A DNA stretch of 64,000 nucleotides from contig CAKZOK010000150.1 of the NCBI GenBank assembly GCA_937136415.1, forward strand, positions 1 to 64,000, written 5' to 3'. A program made the translations under genes and the position numbers. Below, in pieces: positions 1 through 8,003 of the stretch (within the stretch, counting starts at the first letter, position 1; the number at the start of each line of letters is the position of its first letter). This stretch comes from an uncultured Cytophagales bacterium. GTDB taxonomy: Bacteria > Bacteroidota > Bacteroidia > Cytophagales > Bernardetiaceae. Below the pieces are notes generated by a model. That model had not been told where the DNA came from, ran no database searches, and was given only the letters and a program-made list of their open reading frames with translations.

Positions 1-69
1 AGGTTACGCTACGAGGTAGCTAAATTTCAAAAGACACGAAAACTGTATGAGAAAATAACCAAATTTTGA
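1..69 (+). CDS. C-terminal end of an unidentified protein (partial)
   Basis: Frame 1 is open from the first base to a TGA at 67-69, giving 22 residues rich in Lys/Arg (ending KLYEKITKF). It is too short to assign. The reason to keep it is position: a strong hairpin terminator lies about 80 bp downstream in the same direction and nothing else in the region would use it. It could also be chance. The rest of the gene lies outside the window. Confidence 0.35.
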   Translation, partial: RLRYEVAKFQKTRKLYEKITKF

Positions 70-94
70 ACAGCCTACCCTTAACTAACCATAC

Positions 95-120
95 ACTACA
101 AAAAAAGTAGGGTATAGTAG
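95..120. repeat. Short repeat D, copy 1 (ACTAC-A/T tract-GTAGGGTA)
   Basis: ACTAC, an A-run, then GTAGGGTA. A very similar string occurs at 15322-15350, also between genes. CTAC and GTAG can pair across the A-run, so each copy could form a small hairpin. Only two copies are seen, so this may be minor. Confidence 0.35.
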
Positions 121-150
121 AATGCCCTGTCCTTTTTATTTAAAAAGCAT

Positions 151-185
151 AAAAAAAGCCTTTACAATACTGTAAAGGCTTTTTT
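151..185. terminator. Rho-independent terminator, bidirectional
   Basis: Perfect 10-bp stem AGCCTTTACA / TGTAAAGGCT with a 4-nt loop (167-170), flanked by an A-run on the left and a T-run on the right. It would end the gene remnant on the plus strand and the tRNA-Asn transcript on the minus strand. Confidence 0.85.
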
Positions 186-260
186 CTATCTTTCAATTAT
201 GAAAATCTCAAAGTATCACAACTACTAGATAGTAATTTAAAATATTCTGTTAAGATTTTG

Positions 261-334
261 CTCCTTCTCTTGGGCTCGAACCAAGGACCCTCTGATTAAC
301 AGTCAGATGCTCTAACCAACTGAGCTAAGAAGGA
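261..334 (-). tRNA. tRNA-Asn (GTT)
   Basis: Read on the minus strand it folds as a complete tRNA. The acceptor stem TCCTTCT/AGAAGGA pairs fully, the D-arm is AGCTCAGTTGGTTAGAGC, the anticodon stem is TCTGA/TCAGA with loop CTGTTAA (anticodon GTT at 298-300), and the T-arm is CTTGG-TTCGAGC-CCAAG. The discriminator base is G and CCA is not encoded, as is common in Bacteroidota. A TTTG-N20-TACCTTTG promoter lies about 30 bp upstream. Confidence 0.97.
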
Positions 335-367
335 ATATAAATTATTATTGTTAGTAATAATGTTTTG

Positions 368-399
368 CAAAGGTATGAAAACTTTATTTTAAAAACAAA
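368..399 (-). promoter_or_regulatory. Bacteroidota-type promoter of tRNA-Asn
   Basis: Minus strand: -33 box TTTG (396-399), 20-nt spacer, -7 box TACCTTTG (368-375), matching TTTG-N19/20-TAnnTTTG. The predicted start is near 361, about 27 nt before the tRNA. Confidence 0.7.
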
Positions 400-483
400 T
401 TAATTTGGGGTTAATTGCAAATAATTTTTATAAAAATATGTTTTCCTTCTTTTAAGATGACTTATTTTTCTCATTTGCTGATG

Positions 484-515
484 CAAAGGTAATACGTTTT
501 TTTGGAATACACAAT
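484..515 (-). promoter_or_regulatory. Second possible promoter upstream of tRNA-Asn
   Basis: Minus strand: a second TACCTTTG (484-491), with ATTG (one mismatch to TTTG) 20 nt upstream at 512-515. It could be a tandem tRNA promoter. No gene lies between the two boxes, so its product would also run into the tRNA. Confidence 0.4.
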
Positions 516-615
516 AGCTAAAGCAAAATTTTATTTTATTTTATTTATTTTTTTTCGCAAATAAACATATATCAAACTGACAATCAACATCTTAAAACCC
601 TTTTTGTTTTGATAA

Positions 616-984
616 TTATTTTTGATTGATAACGATATAACTTATTTGTGCCAAAATAAGTTCAAATTGTTTCTTTAAAAGAGGAATTTCTTTACTTGCT
701 GTTATCCAAACAAGTTCGAAATTAATTCCTAAATACTCATGTATCAAAATTTTATGCAATTTTTCGATGGCTTCCCAGTGTAATTGTGGATAATCATCTT
801 TTAGGTTATCAGAAATTTGTTCAGTAATTAATCCAATAATTTCTAATTGTTTTACGGTAGCAATACGCATCATCGAATTGTTTAGAAAATCTTCATGAGA
901 GGCATCTCTAAGATAACTTTCAATTTCATAAGTAGCCTCCAAGACACTTTGTATGCGTGCTAAGTCTGTTTTACTCTGACTCAT
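616..984 (-). CDS. HepT-like (DUF86) protein, orphan, probable altered catalytic motif
   Basis: 122 residues, all-helical, of the HepT/DUF86 family. These are RNase toxins that normally act with an MNT nucleotidyltransferase antitoxin, which AMPylates a Tyr of HepT. The C-terminal signature LIHEYLGIN...VW is clear (around residues 80-93). The family catalytic motif is R-x4-H-x-Y; here the Arg position is His (HKILIHEY), while the His and Tyr are kept. No MNT gene is adjacent: the next gene on the same strand downstream is tRNA-Asn and upstream is divergent menC. It may therefore be an inactive, solitary or re-purposed HepT. Start ATG at 984. Confidence 0.75.
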   Translation of the reverse strand: MSQSKTDLARIQSVLEATYEIESYLRDASHEDFLNNSMMRIATVKQLEIIGLITEQISDNLKDDYPQLHWEAIEKLHKILIHEYLGINFELVWITASKEIPLLKKQFELILAQISYIVINQK

Positions 985-1147
985 AAGTTTTTTTTTAAAA
1001 TTGGGATTAAAAAATTTTGAGTATTATTTTTATTTTATTGGACAAAGAAAAATTAAGCCTAATTATTTTTATTTCAAACATTTTTATAGTGCTTATTGTA
1101 ATTTTACCAAAAGAAATAATTCTAATTTTATTCTAATTTTATTCAAA

Positions 1148-2188
1148 ATGTATTCTGCATCTTACCAAAAGCACCGTTTGAAATTTCGTTTTTTGGCTGG
1201 TACTTCTCGTGGCACAATGAAAGAACGAGATACGTATTTTATTTATCTATCAAAAAAAAATAATCCCAAAATTATTGGTAGAGGAGAAATATCGCCCTTA
1301 ATTGGGCTAAGTATTGATTTTTTTCCACATCTTGAAAAAATCATTGATGATGTTTGTAAACGTATCGAAAATACGACCATAAATACTCTTTCAGATATTT
1401 TTTCTTTACTTCCTGTTTCTCTTCCTGCTGTTCGCTTTGGCTTTGAAACTGCTTTTTTGGATTTAGAAAATGGTGGAAAAGGTATTATTTATCAAAATGA
1501 CTTTTCATTACACCAAAAACCAATTCCGATTAATGGGTTAGTTTGGATGGGAGATTTTGATTTTATGCAAAAACAATTAGAAGATAAGTTGGCAAAAGGT
1601 TTTTCTTGTATAAAATTAAAAATTGGAGCAATAGATTTTGAAAAAGAGTGCCAATTAATAGAATCAATTAGAAAACGTTTTGACAAAGATAAGATTACTA
1701 TTCGTGTAGATGCAAACGGAGCTTTTTCTGCAAAAGAAGCCTTACAAAAATTAGAAATTTTGTCGGAATATGATATTCATTCTATCGAACAGCCTATTAT
1801 GGCGCATCAATGGCACGCAATGAAGCACCTTTGTAAGCACACTCCTCTACCTATTGCTCTTGATGAAGAATTGATTCCTTTGATAAATTTGGAGGATAAA
1901 AAACAAATGTTGGATTATATACAGCCTCAATTTTTGATATTCAAGCCTACTTTGTTGGGAGGGTTGGAAAAAACGGCCGAATGGATAGAATTGTGCAAGG
2001 AAAGAAATATAGATTGGTGGATTACGTCGGCTTTGGAATCAAATATTGGGCTTAATGCAATTTCACAATTTGTAGCAAATTACAATCCCAGCTTGCCACA
2101 AGGATTGGGAACAGGGAAATTATATCACAATAATATAGATTCGCCTTTAGAGATTGAGAATGGAAATATTTTGAGCAAAAAAAAGTAA
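1148..2188 (+). CDS. menC: o-succinylbenzoate synthase
   Basis: Enolase-superfamily enzyme of menaquinone synthesis; it dehydrates SHCHC to o-succinylbenzoate in the cytoplasm. I start it at the ATG at 1148 (346 residues). The open frame extends to 1001, but that leader is low-complexity and would make the protein too long. Visible active-site features: the KxK pair K156/K158 (CIKLKIG), metal ligands D188 (RVDAN), E214 (EQP) and D239 (ALDEE), and K266 (IFKPT). These are the expected MenC residues. Closely related dipeptide epimerases share the fold, but length and motifs favour MenC. No other men gene is nearby. It is divergent from hepT and ends at a hairpin shared with the convergent gene. 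Confidence 0.88.
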   Translation: MYSASYQKHRLKFRFLAGTSRGTMKERDTYFIYLSKKNNPKIIGRGEISPLIGLSIDFFPHLEKIIDDVCKRIENTTINTLSDIFSLLPVSLPAVRFGFETAFLDLENGGKGIIYQNDFSLHQKPIPINGLVWMGDFDFMQKQLEDKLAKGFSCIKLKIGAIDFEKECQLIESIRKRFDKDKITIRVDANGAFSAKEALQKLEILSEYDIHSIEQPIMAHQWHAMKHLCKHTPLPIALDEELIPLINLEDKKQMLDYIQPQFLIFKPTLLGGLEKTAEWIELCKERNIDWWITSALESNIGLNAISQFVANYNPSLPQGLGTGKLYHNNIDSPLEIENGNILSKKK

Positions 2189-2218
2189 CATTTCTCTAAT
2201 AGAAAAATGTTACTTTTT
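2181..2218. terminator. Bidirectional terminator between menC and the T9SS protein
   Basis: AAAAGTAACATTT and AAATGTTACTTTT pair across a short A/T loop and overlap the menC stop codon. The T-run follows on both strands, so it can serve menC and the convergent gene at 2246. Confidence 0.7.
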
Positions 2219-2245
2219 GGGTTTTATAATTTATTCTGTTCTATT

Positions 2246-5200
2246 TTAATCTCTCAAAATAGTCAGCCAATTTTTATAGGTTTTATTTTTGTATTTTACT
2301 AAGAAATAATATTGCCCTGATGGGGCATTATCTCCGTCCCACTGAAAATTACGGTCTTTGCTTTCGAAGAGTAATGTTCCCCAACGATTATAAATTTCTA
2401 CCCCCTCAAATTGGTCATTACAATCATCTTCTGGAAGGTTTGGAATATAGAAAGTATCATTTTTACCATCATTATTTGGAGTAAATACATTTGCAGGCGT
2501 AAAATCAAGATTTACAGAAGCATCTTCTACAATGATTGTCAATGTTTTGGGAGTAGAAGCACGCAAACCACAACGAGTAGTGTCTGAAGCTGTAAAGACA
2601 ACTTTAAATTCCTTACTAAATTCTCCTCCTAAAATATCACACTCTGGAGTCCAACTAAAATCACTTTCAAGAATTGGAAACCCTTGTTTGTTTTGATATT
2701 GCATTCCCAAATCGGATAAATTAAAACCAATACCACGAGCAGAAAGTGAAAGCAAATCGCCATCAATATCATTGGCAAGCGAAGGAATGATGAGTTCTTG
2801 ACCAATTCCGATACGCACTCTACATTCATTTGAGCTGGCAGAAGAATCTATATTTTGAAGCTCTAATGTTGGAGGTGTATTTCTTGGATCGACAGTCAAA
2901 TCAAAACGCACTGTAATTGTATCTGTATAAATAATATCACAATTAGCAATATCAGTAACGATAAATTGGGCAAAATAAGAAGTGTCTGCATTCTGAAAAC
3001 CCAAATCAGAACATGAAGGCTGCCAACTAAATTGACTTACCAGATTAGGAGTTCCGAATTTGTCTTCAAAATTCATATTCAAATCTGTAAAATTAAATCC
3101 TATTCCATTTCCTGTTAGAGAAAGTGAGCTATTATCAACATCTTCTCCTCTTACATCAAAACGCACAAGCTCATCTACACGAACAGGACGAATATACAAA
3201 TCTTGAGCAGCATCAAAGGTAAGATTTGTCGAAACTTCTGGCGCACGATTTGGATTTCTTTCATATAAAAGCACCAATTTTACCCTTACGGTTTCTTCTA
3301 AAGATTCTTGACACTCATTAAAATCTTTGATAATAAAATCAATCAAAAATTCTTTTTTAGGATTTGCAACAGGGTCATTACCCAAATATTGACACAATGT
3401 TTGCCAATTAAATGTACTCTCAATAGGTGCAAAACCACTCACTTCTGGAAAAGTCATGTCAAAATCTGAAAGATTAAAACCTACTCCTTCTGCATACAGA
3501 AGAACGCTATCACGCTGGGCATCAATTCCCAAAACATCAAAATTAATAGCATCACCTACATACACCGTATCAACAAAAACTTGCTGTGCTGTATTAAAAG
3601 CAGTAATTTCTGGTTGTGCTTCTGGAGCTGTATTATTTGGGTCTGGAGGCAAGACAATCAATTTTACATCAATTTCTTGTTCTAAGGAGCTTTCACATTC
3701 ATTAAAATCCTTTACTTGAAATTTCAGATTTATGGGCGTTCCGATTGGGATATTTGTTTGCTCACAATCTGTATTCCATATAAAATCTGTATTCAAGATT
3801 GGTCTTCCTCTTACTGCTTGAAACTGCATTTGATATTCTTCAAAATTAAATCCTATTCCATTTCCTGTAATCTGAATACTATCTCCATTTGGGTCATCGC
3901 CTGTAAGCACAAAACGATAAGGCTCTCCCAAAGTAACCGTATCACAATATGCCATAAGGGTAGAATCATAGGAAATAGAAGCACGAATTGTAGGGCGAAT
4001 ATTTGGACGAGGCAACAAAACTGCACGCACTTGAATCTGTTTTGTAGAATCTGCATCTCCACAGGCATCATAATCTTTTACCACAAAATTCATTACGAAT
4101 GTCTGTGGATTACGAGGGTTTGCGAGGTCTTGACAACCTGTTTGCCATAAAAAATTAGAATTTATACTACCAATTCCTTGCAAAGGCGAATAGGTAATAT
4201 TCCTGCCATTATTGGTAAAATTTTGAGGAACAAATTCGACAGTCAGACTATCGCCATCTGGGTCAGTGGCAAGAGTATTAAAATCAATTATTTCTCCTAC
4301 AAAAACACTATCATAAACATATTGATTTGTTGTGGCATCAAAAGTAAGGTTTGTATTAATAACTGGCGCACGGTTTTGAGTAGTATCTTTTATCACTTTG
4401 ATTTTCAAACACGTTTGTACATTTAATGGGTTATCACAATTTCGTTTGTCTGTTGTTGTGAAGCTGACATCAAATGTTTTTTCGGTCTGATTAGGGGCTA
4501 AAACCTCACAATCGGGAGTCCAAAGCACTTGTCCTCTCAAGACAGGTTTTCCTTGTGTAGCTCCTGAAAAGTTTGCTCCTGCTGGCAATCCATTGATGTT
4601 TATTTGAAGTGAATCTCCATTTGGGTCGTCTGCTGTTGTGTTTATTGTAAGTTGTTGTCCGACTACAACTTCTTTTATATAACAATTTGTGGCAGCATCA
4701 AAAGTAGCATCTGTAACAAAAGTAGGAGGGTCATTTGGAGGATTTCTGACAAGTACATTTACTCTAATTGTATCCAAAAGAGGAACAGCACAACTATTGT
4801 CTAAGACAATAAAGTCCATAATATAAGGTTCATTTGGGTCATTTGGATTGAGTGGACACTCTGGAAAACATATATTTAGAGAAAGCTCATCGCCTCTTCC
4901 ACTAATATTTCCACCATTTTGTAATAATATTCCACTTGCATCATCAAAGTTAATTGGTTCTACTTGTGCTGTAATTACTGTATTTGGGTCAGAATCTGTA
5001 ACAAAAAGATTTCCACATCTGTCTTCACTTGGGTCAAGAATAATTGTAGTTCCTTCTCTATAACGAGTAGGTTCTGCGTCTGCTTTAAAGGCTACATTTG
5101 GCTTTGAGGCTGTCGGACAATCAAGTACTAAGAGCTGATAATCTCTTCTTACTTCGCCTATTTTCCGTCCATTTCGGTATTCATCTACTGCAATAGCAAA

Positions 5201-6031
5201 TACATAAAGCCCTGTTTGTGAGGCTGTAAGTGATATAATTCCGTTTTGGTCTATTTGAAGAGGCACACTTCCGGGAACAATATTTCCTAAATTTATTCCT
5301 TGTACAAATTCAATAGTTGAGTATGGTCCGGGCAGGGGTTCTGGACGTGGGTCATCGGCACTACTATTTCCATTTAGAGGAACAGTAAGACGGTAACGAA
5401 GCTCATCACCATCTGGGTCTGCACCACTAAAATCGAAGAAAAAAGGTTGATTCACACACACATAATCACTAAGTGGTGGAAAGATTTGGGGTTCAGAGTT
5501 TATAAATGGTCTTCCTCTGCTATCCAATAAAGCAGGAAATTCTAAGTACATGGTAAGCCCTGCATCTTCTGGAGTAAGAATATTACTGATGATATTATTT
5601 CGACAACAACGCTCCCATACGATGTAATATCCTTCTTGTTCATCAAAATTAGAGCGATTCAATCTAATCTCTTGAGCATAATAAATACGACGCACCAAAA
5701 GCGTTCCGATGGCACAATCAGGGTCTGTATAAGGAACAGGTTGGTCAGAAACTAGAGGTATTTCTAAGCGCAGCATTTGTCTATTATCTCTCTTAGAAAA
5801 AACGCCAATAATTGCTGTCTGTCCGACTGCCCCTGGGTTACCATTTATGGCATCAAAATATTTTACCATTCCGATACGATAAATATCTCCTTCAACGTGG
5901 ACAAATTCTAATTCTCCTCCTACAATATGCGTAGCAAAAGCCAAAAAATTTGTTGTAAAAAACAAAACAAATAAAAACGACAAAGAGATGAGTCGTTTTT
6001 TGGATAAGATAGTATAAATTAAATTTTTCAA
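2246..6031 (-). CDS. T9SS type B sorted multidomain surface protein (gliding motility-associated C-terminal domain)
   Basis: 1261 residues. A Sec signal peptide (about 1-33) is followed by THIVGGELEF, a typical opening of this family. Six related repeats of about 100 residues begin near residue 425. Each starts with a FDA-like strand, has DPNGDSL-type acidic loops and a late W-x2-D/S-C block; they resemble cadherin/PKD-type beta-sandwiches. The last about 85 residues match the CHU_C type (VFTPNNDGKND ... YNRWG ... WDG), the T9SS type B sorting signal, so the protein should be exported and attached at or released from the surface. The start codon appears to be TTG at 6031: no in-frame ATG precedes the signal peptide. 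Cysteines recur once or twice per repeat, suggesting disulfides. The ligand is unknown. Confidence 0.88.
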   Translation of the reverse strand: MKNLIYTILSKKRLISLSFLFVLFFTTNFLAFATHIVGGELEFVHVEGDIYRIGMVKYFDAINGNPGAVGQTAIIGVFSKRDNRQMLRLEIPLVSDQPVPYTDPDCAIGTLLVRRIYYAQEIRLNRSNFDEQEGYYIVWERCCRNNIISNILTPEDAGLTMYLEFPALLDSRGRPFINSEPQIFPPLSDYVCVNQPFFFDFSGADPDGDELRYRLTVPLNGNSSADDPRPEPLPGPYSTIEFVQGINLGNIVPGSVPLQIDQNGIISLTASQTGLYVFAIAVDEYRNGRKIGEVRRDYQLLVLDCPTASKPNVAFKADAEPTRYREGTTIILDPSEDRCGNLFVTDSDPNTVITAQVEPINFDDASGILLQNGGNISGRGDELSLNICFPECPLNPNDPNEPYIMDFIVLDNSCAVPLLDTIRVNVLVRNPPNDPPTFVTDATFDAATNCYIKEVVVGQQLTINTTADDPNGDSLQININGLPAGANFSGATQGKPVLRGQVLWTPDCEVLAPNQTEKTFDVSFTTTDKRNCDNPLNVQTCLKIKVIKDTTQNRAPVINTNLTFDATTNQYVYDSVFVGEIIDFNTLATDPDGDSLTVEFVPQNFTNNGRNITYSPLQGIGSINSNFLWQTGCQDLANPRNPQTFVMNFVVKDYDACGDADSTKQIQVRAVLLPRPNIRPTIRASISYDSTLMAYCDTVTLGEPYRFVLTGDDPNGDSIQITGNGIGFNFEEYQMQFQAVRGRPILNTDFIWNTDCEQTNIPIGTPINLKFQVKDFNECESSLEQEIDVKLIVLPPDPNNTAPEAQPEITAFNTAQQVFVDTVYVGDAINFDVLGIDAQRDSVLLYAEGVGFNLSDFDMTFPEVSGFAPIESTFNWQTLCQYLGNDPVANPKKEFLIDFIIKDFNECQESLEETVRVKLVLLYERNPNRAPEVSTNLTFDAAQDLYIRPVRVDELVRFDVRGEDVDNSSLSLTGNGIGFNFTDLNMNFEDKFGTPNLVSQFSWQPSCSDLGFQNADTSYFAQFIVTDIANCDIIYTDTITVRFDLTVDPRNTPPTLELQNIDSSASSNECRVRIGIGQELIIPSLANDIDGDLLSLSARGIGFNLSDLGMQYQNKQGFPILESDFSWTPECDILGGEFSKEFKVVFTASDTTRCGLRASTPKTLTIIVEDASVNLDFTPANVFTPNNDGKNDTFYIPNLPEDDCNDQFEGVEIYNRWGTLLFESKDRNFQWDGDNAPSGQYYFLVKYKNKTYKNWLTILRD

Positions 6032-6069
6032 AATTTTAAAATTCTAGTTGTAAGAATGTAATATTATCT

Positions 6070-6108
6070 TTGTTGGTGTCGCTACGCTAAAGCACCCACA
6101 AAGGCTGA
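6070..6108. repeat. Dispersed palindromic repeat A, copy 1 (short form)
   Basis: TGTTGGTGTCGCTACGCTAA followed by AGCACCCACAAAGGC. The outer TTGGTGT and AGCACCCA halves can pair imperfectly. It is related to copies at 6248, 11289, 12117, 15799 and 46978 and lies just upstream of the T9SS gene. Confidence 0.6.
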
Positions 6109-6247
6109 TTATAGGAATATCCCAAATGATATTAGGAAGAAATAAATTGATATTTTTTTACAAAATAATTCTTTTTTTTCTAAAAATACAATAAAAAAAC
6201 CTTATAAGACTAGCCTATAAGGTTTTTAACAATTTGAAAAGGATTTT

Positions 6248-6323
6248 AGGTGGTGTTCGACAAAATATGATAGCTTATTTAATTATTGGTGTCGCTTCGC
6301 TAGAACACTAATAACAGCATTAT
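6248..6323. repeat. Dispersed palindromic repeat A, copy 2 (long form)
   Basis: A 73-bp unit beginning GGTGGTGTTCGACAAAATAT and ending AACACTAATAACAGCATT. By hand alignment it differs from the copy at 15799 at 14 of 73 positions with no gaps, so the two are about 80% identical. The right half has the ATTATTGGTGT / ACACTAATAA inverted repeat. Confidence 0.75.
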
Positions 6324-6325
6324 AC

Positions 6326-6487
6326 TTAAGACTTAAAAATGCTATAAAGAAGATAAATTCCTCCAACAATAACAGCAGCAGTAAAGACCATTGATAGAGT
6401 GCCTACCAAAAATCCAATAATAATTTTGATAGCTACAATAGCTACAACTACCAAAACGGCTACCTTAACGGCTTTCATGATATTCAT
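6326..6487 (-). CDS. Small membrane protein, 53 residues
   Basis: Minus-strand ORF from ATG 6487 to TAA at 6326-6328. It starts MNIMKAVKVAVLVVV and ends LLYSIFKS. It has two hydrophobic stretches (about 9-29 and 32-50) joined by a Gly-containing turn, so it is probably a two-helix inner-membrane peptide. A second in-frame ATG at residue 4 could be the start. I do not recognise a family. It lies alone between the T9SS gene and the membrane protein at 6694, directly after a repeat A copy. Confidence 0.6.
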   Translation of the reverse strand: MNIMKAVKVAVLVVVAIVAIKIIIGFLVGTLSMVFTAAVIVGGIYLLYSIFKS

Positions 6488-6693
6488 ATTTTTTTTAAAA
6501 TTTGGGTGTAAAAAGATTAAACTAATATTAGTTTGAATTAAATTTCAAGATACAAAAAATGAATGATTTATAGAACTCATTTTAGTATGTACTTTGTTTA
6601 TATTTATTGTACGTAAAAATCTACCAAAAAGATAGAATAATTTTTATTTTAAGGTTTATTATTTTCATTGAATCAATTTTTGAAGTAGTATAT

Positions 6694-7884
6694 TTATTTT
6701 TTCTGTGCTTTTTTCTGTGCTTTTTTCTCTTTTTTTCGCAATTTTTTTTCTCTAAATTTTTTGATTCTTCTTACTGCCATTTCCACTTGTTTTTCCAAAT
6801 GTAATTTTTCTCTTCTATTTTTTTGTATCTTTTTTTGTAATGCTCTAAGCTGGCTTTCAGGGTTTGGGTACATTATTCGCTGCACCATATCAGCCAACAC
6901 TAAGGCTTCTCTTACTTTTGTAATTACGCCTTTAAAACGATAAGCTCTCGCTACTTGATTTACTCTTGCAATTCCTTGAATGGCTCTAAAAGTTCGCAAG
7001 AAGGACACTAAAGGCAACAAAATAATAAATAAATCAATCCAATTTGTCTTACAATAATCTAATTTTTCTCTTGTAACCGAAAACATTAATATAAATTCGA
7101 AGGTAAAGGCTACCCAAATAAAAGCCTGTACAGCTTCCAGATACAATTTAATATCAGGCACACGAGCAGCTACTTGTTCGCCTGCTGTTTTGTTCAAATC
7201 AATAAAAAGAATAGGAATAATCAGAAGAGCAATTCCAATCATAGGCATACTAAACTTTGTTTTGAGTTCTTCCAAAAGTATGTCATTGCATTTGCTCCAT
7301 TTCCAAAACGGAATCCAAAGCCAATCGTTATCCGACAAACGTCTAGCTCCCATTCGCAGAGGCATAAGAGGAATTGCGATAGCTCTAAAAACCAGTTGAT
7401 TTTTAGATACTTTTAATGCTTCTTTATTTTTCAAATAAATGACATAAATAAGTTCTGCAAGAGGAACTATCATCAAAATCCCATACCATATAGTTGCTTG
7501 CCACAACACAAAAGGTGTAACAAGTTCTCTTGCTTGAGGCGAAAAACTAAACATAATAATAAAGCCCATCAGCATCAACATAACAATACTGAACCAAAAC
7601 ATAATAGGCGCAAAACGATTTTCAAAACTCTGTAATTTACTAATGGCTGGGAGTTCTTGGCGCACCAAAAGAGGCTCATCTTTTTGCTTATAAATTGCCA
7701 AAACCTCATCAATCATTTTGCTATATTCGTCCACCCCCTCTTCAGTTTCTTCTTCGTTGATAGCTTCATCATCAAAAAAAACACGCAAACGCAGCAGTTC
7801 GGAAGGGTTATCAATCTGATTAATCCTTTCAATGAGTTCTTCTTTGGTTGGTAATTTATTTTTTTTAGTGGTATCTACTGACAT
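6694..7884 (-). CDS. Integral membrane protein with a voltage-sensor-like segment
   Basis: 396 residues. The N-terminal about 90 residues are soluble and acidic. Then come several hydrophobic helices: about 93-113, 127-150, a pair near 215-235 and 250-270, and 280-296. One follows the pattern of an ion-channel S3-S4 unit: LDYCKTNWIDLFIILLPLV is followed by a helix with Arg at FLRTFR and further Arg at 7-, 6- and 3-residue steps. No P-loop filter (TVGYG) or following pore helix is visible. The C-terminal about 70 residues are very basic and helical, ending in KKxQKK repeats. It resembles a channel-like voltage-sensor protein without a pore; function unknown. Single gene on the minus strand. 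Confidence 0.65.
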   Translation of the reverse strand: MSVDTTKKNKLPTKEELIERINQIDNPSELLRLRVFFDDEAINEEETEEGVDEYSKMIDEVLAIYKQKDEPLLVRQELPAISKLQSFENRFAPIMFWFSIVMLMLMGFIIMFSFSPQARELVTPFVLWQATIWYGILMIVPLAELIYVIYLKNKEALKVSKNQLVFRAIAIPLMPLRMGARRLSDNDWLWIPFWKWSKCNDILLEELKTKFSMPMIGIALLIIPILFIDLNKTAGEQVAARVPDIKLYLEAVQAFIWVAFTFEFILMFSVTREKLDYCKTNWIDLFIILLPLVSFLRTFRAIQGIARVNQVARAYRFKGVITKVREALVLADMVQRIMYPNPESQLRALQKKIQKNRREKLHLEKQVEMAVRRIKKFREKKLRKKEKKAQKKAQKK

Positions 7885-7936
7885 TTATTTTATTATTTCC
7901 GTTTTGCTATTATTTTCTTTAAAAAGTAAAGGTACA

Positions 7937-7975
7937 AAAAAGGCTTTGCATCAAAAAAATGATACAAAACCTTTT
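7937..7975 (-). terminator. Terminator after the Tricorn-like peptidase gene
   Basis: AAAAGGCTTTGCATCA and TGATACAAAACCTTTT pair over 16 bp with two G-U type positions, with an A-rich loop. It lies 30 bp after the stop codon at 8004 on the minus strand. Confidence 0.65.
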
Positions 7976-8003
7976 CTAAAAAATAAAAATCGTAATTAAA
8001 TTA

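Noticed and set aside
261..984. Genomic island at tRNA-Asn carrying the HepT gene
   Set aside because: No integrase, no duplicated tRNA 3' end and no change in base composition are visible.
1001..1147. N-terminal extension of menC to an upstream start
   Set aside because: The extra 49 residues are Phe/Tyr/Asn-rich, unlike MenC, and the ATG at 1148 gives the normal family length.
3456..5063. Several plus-strand ORFs opposite the T9SS type B gene
   Set aside because: All are antisense shadows of the repeated protein, sharing its codon pattern in reverse.
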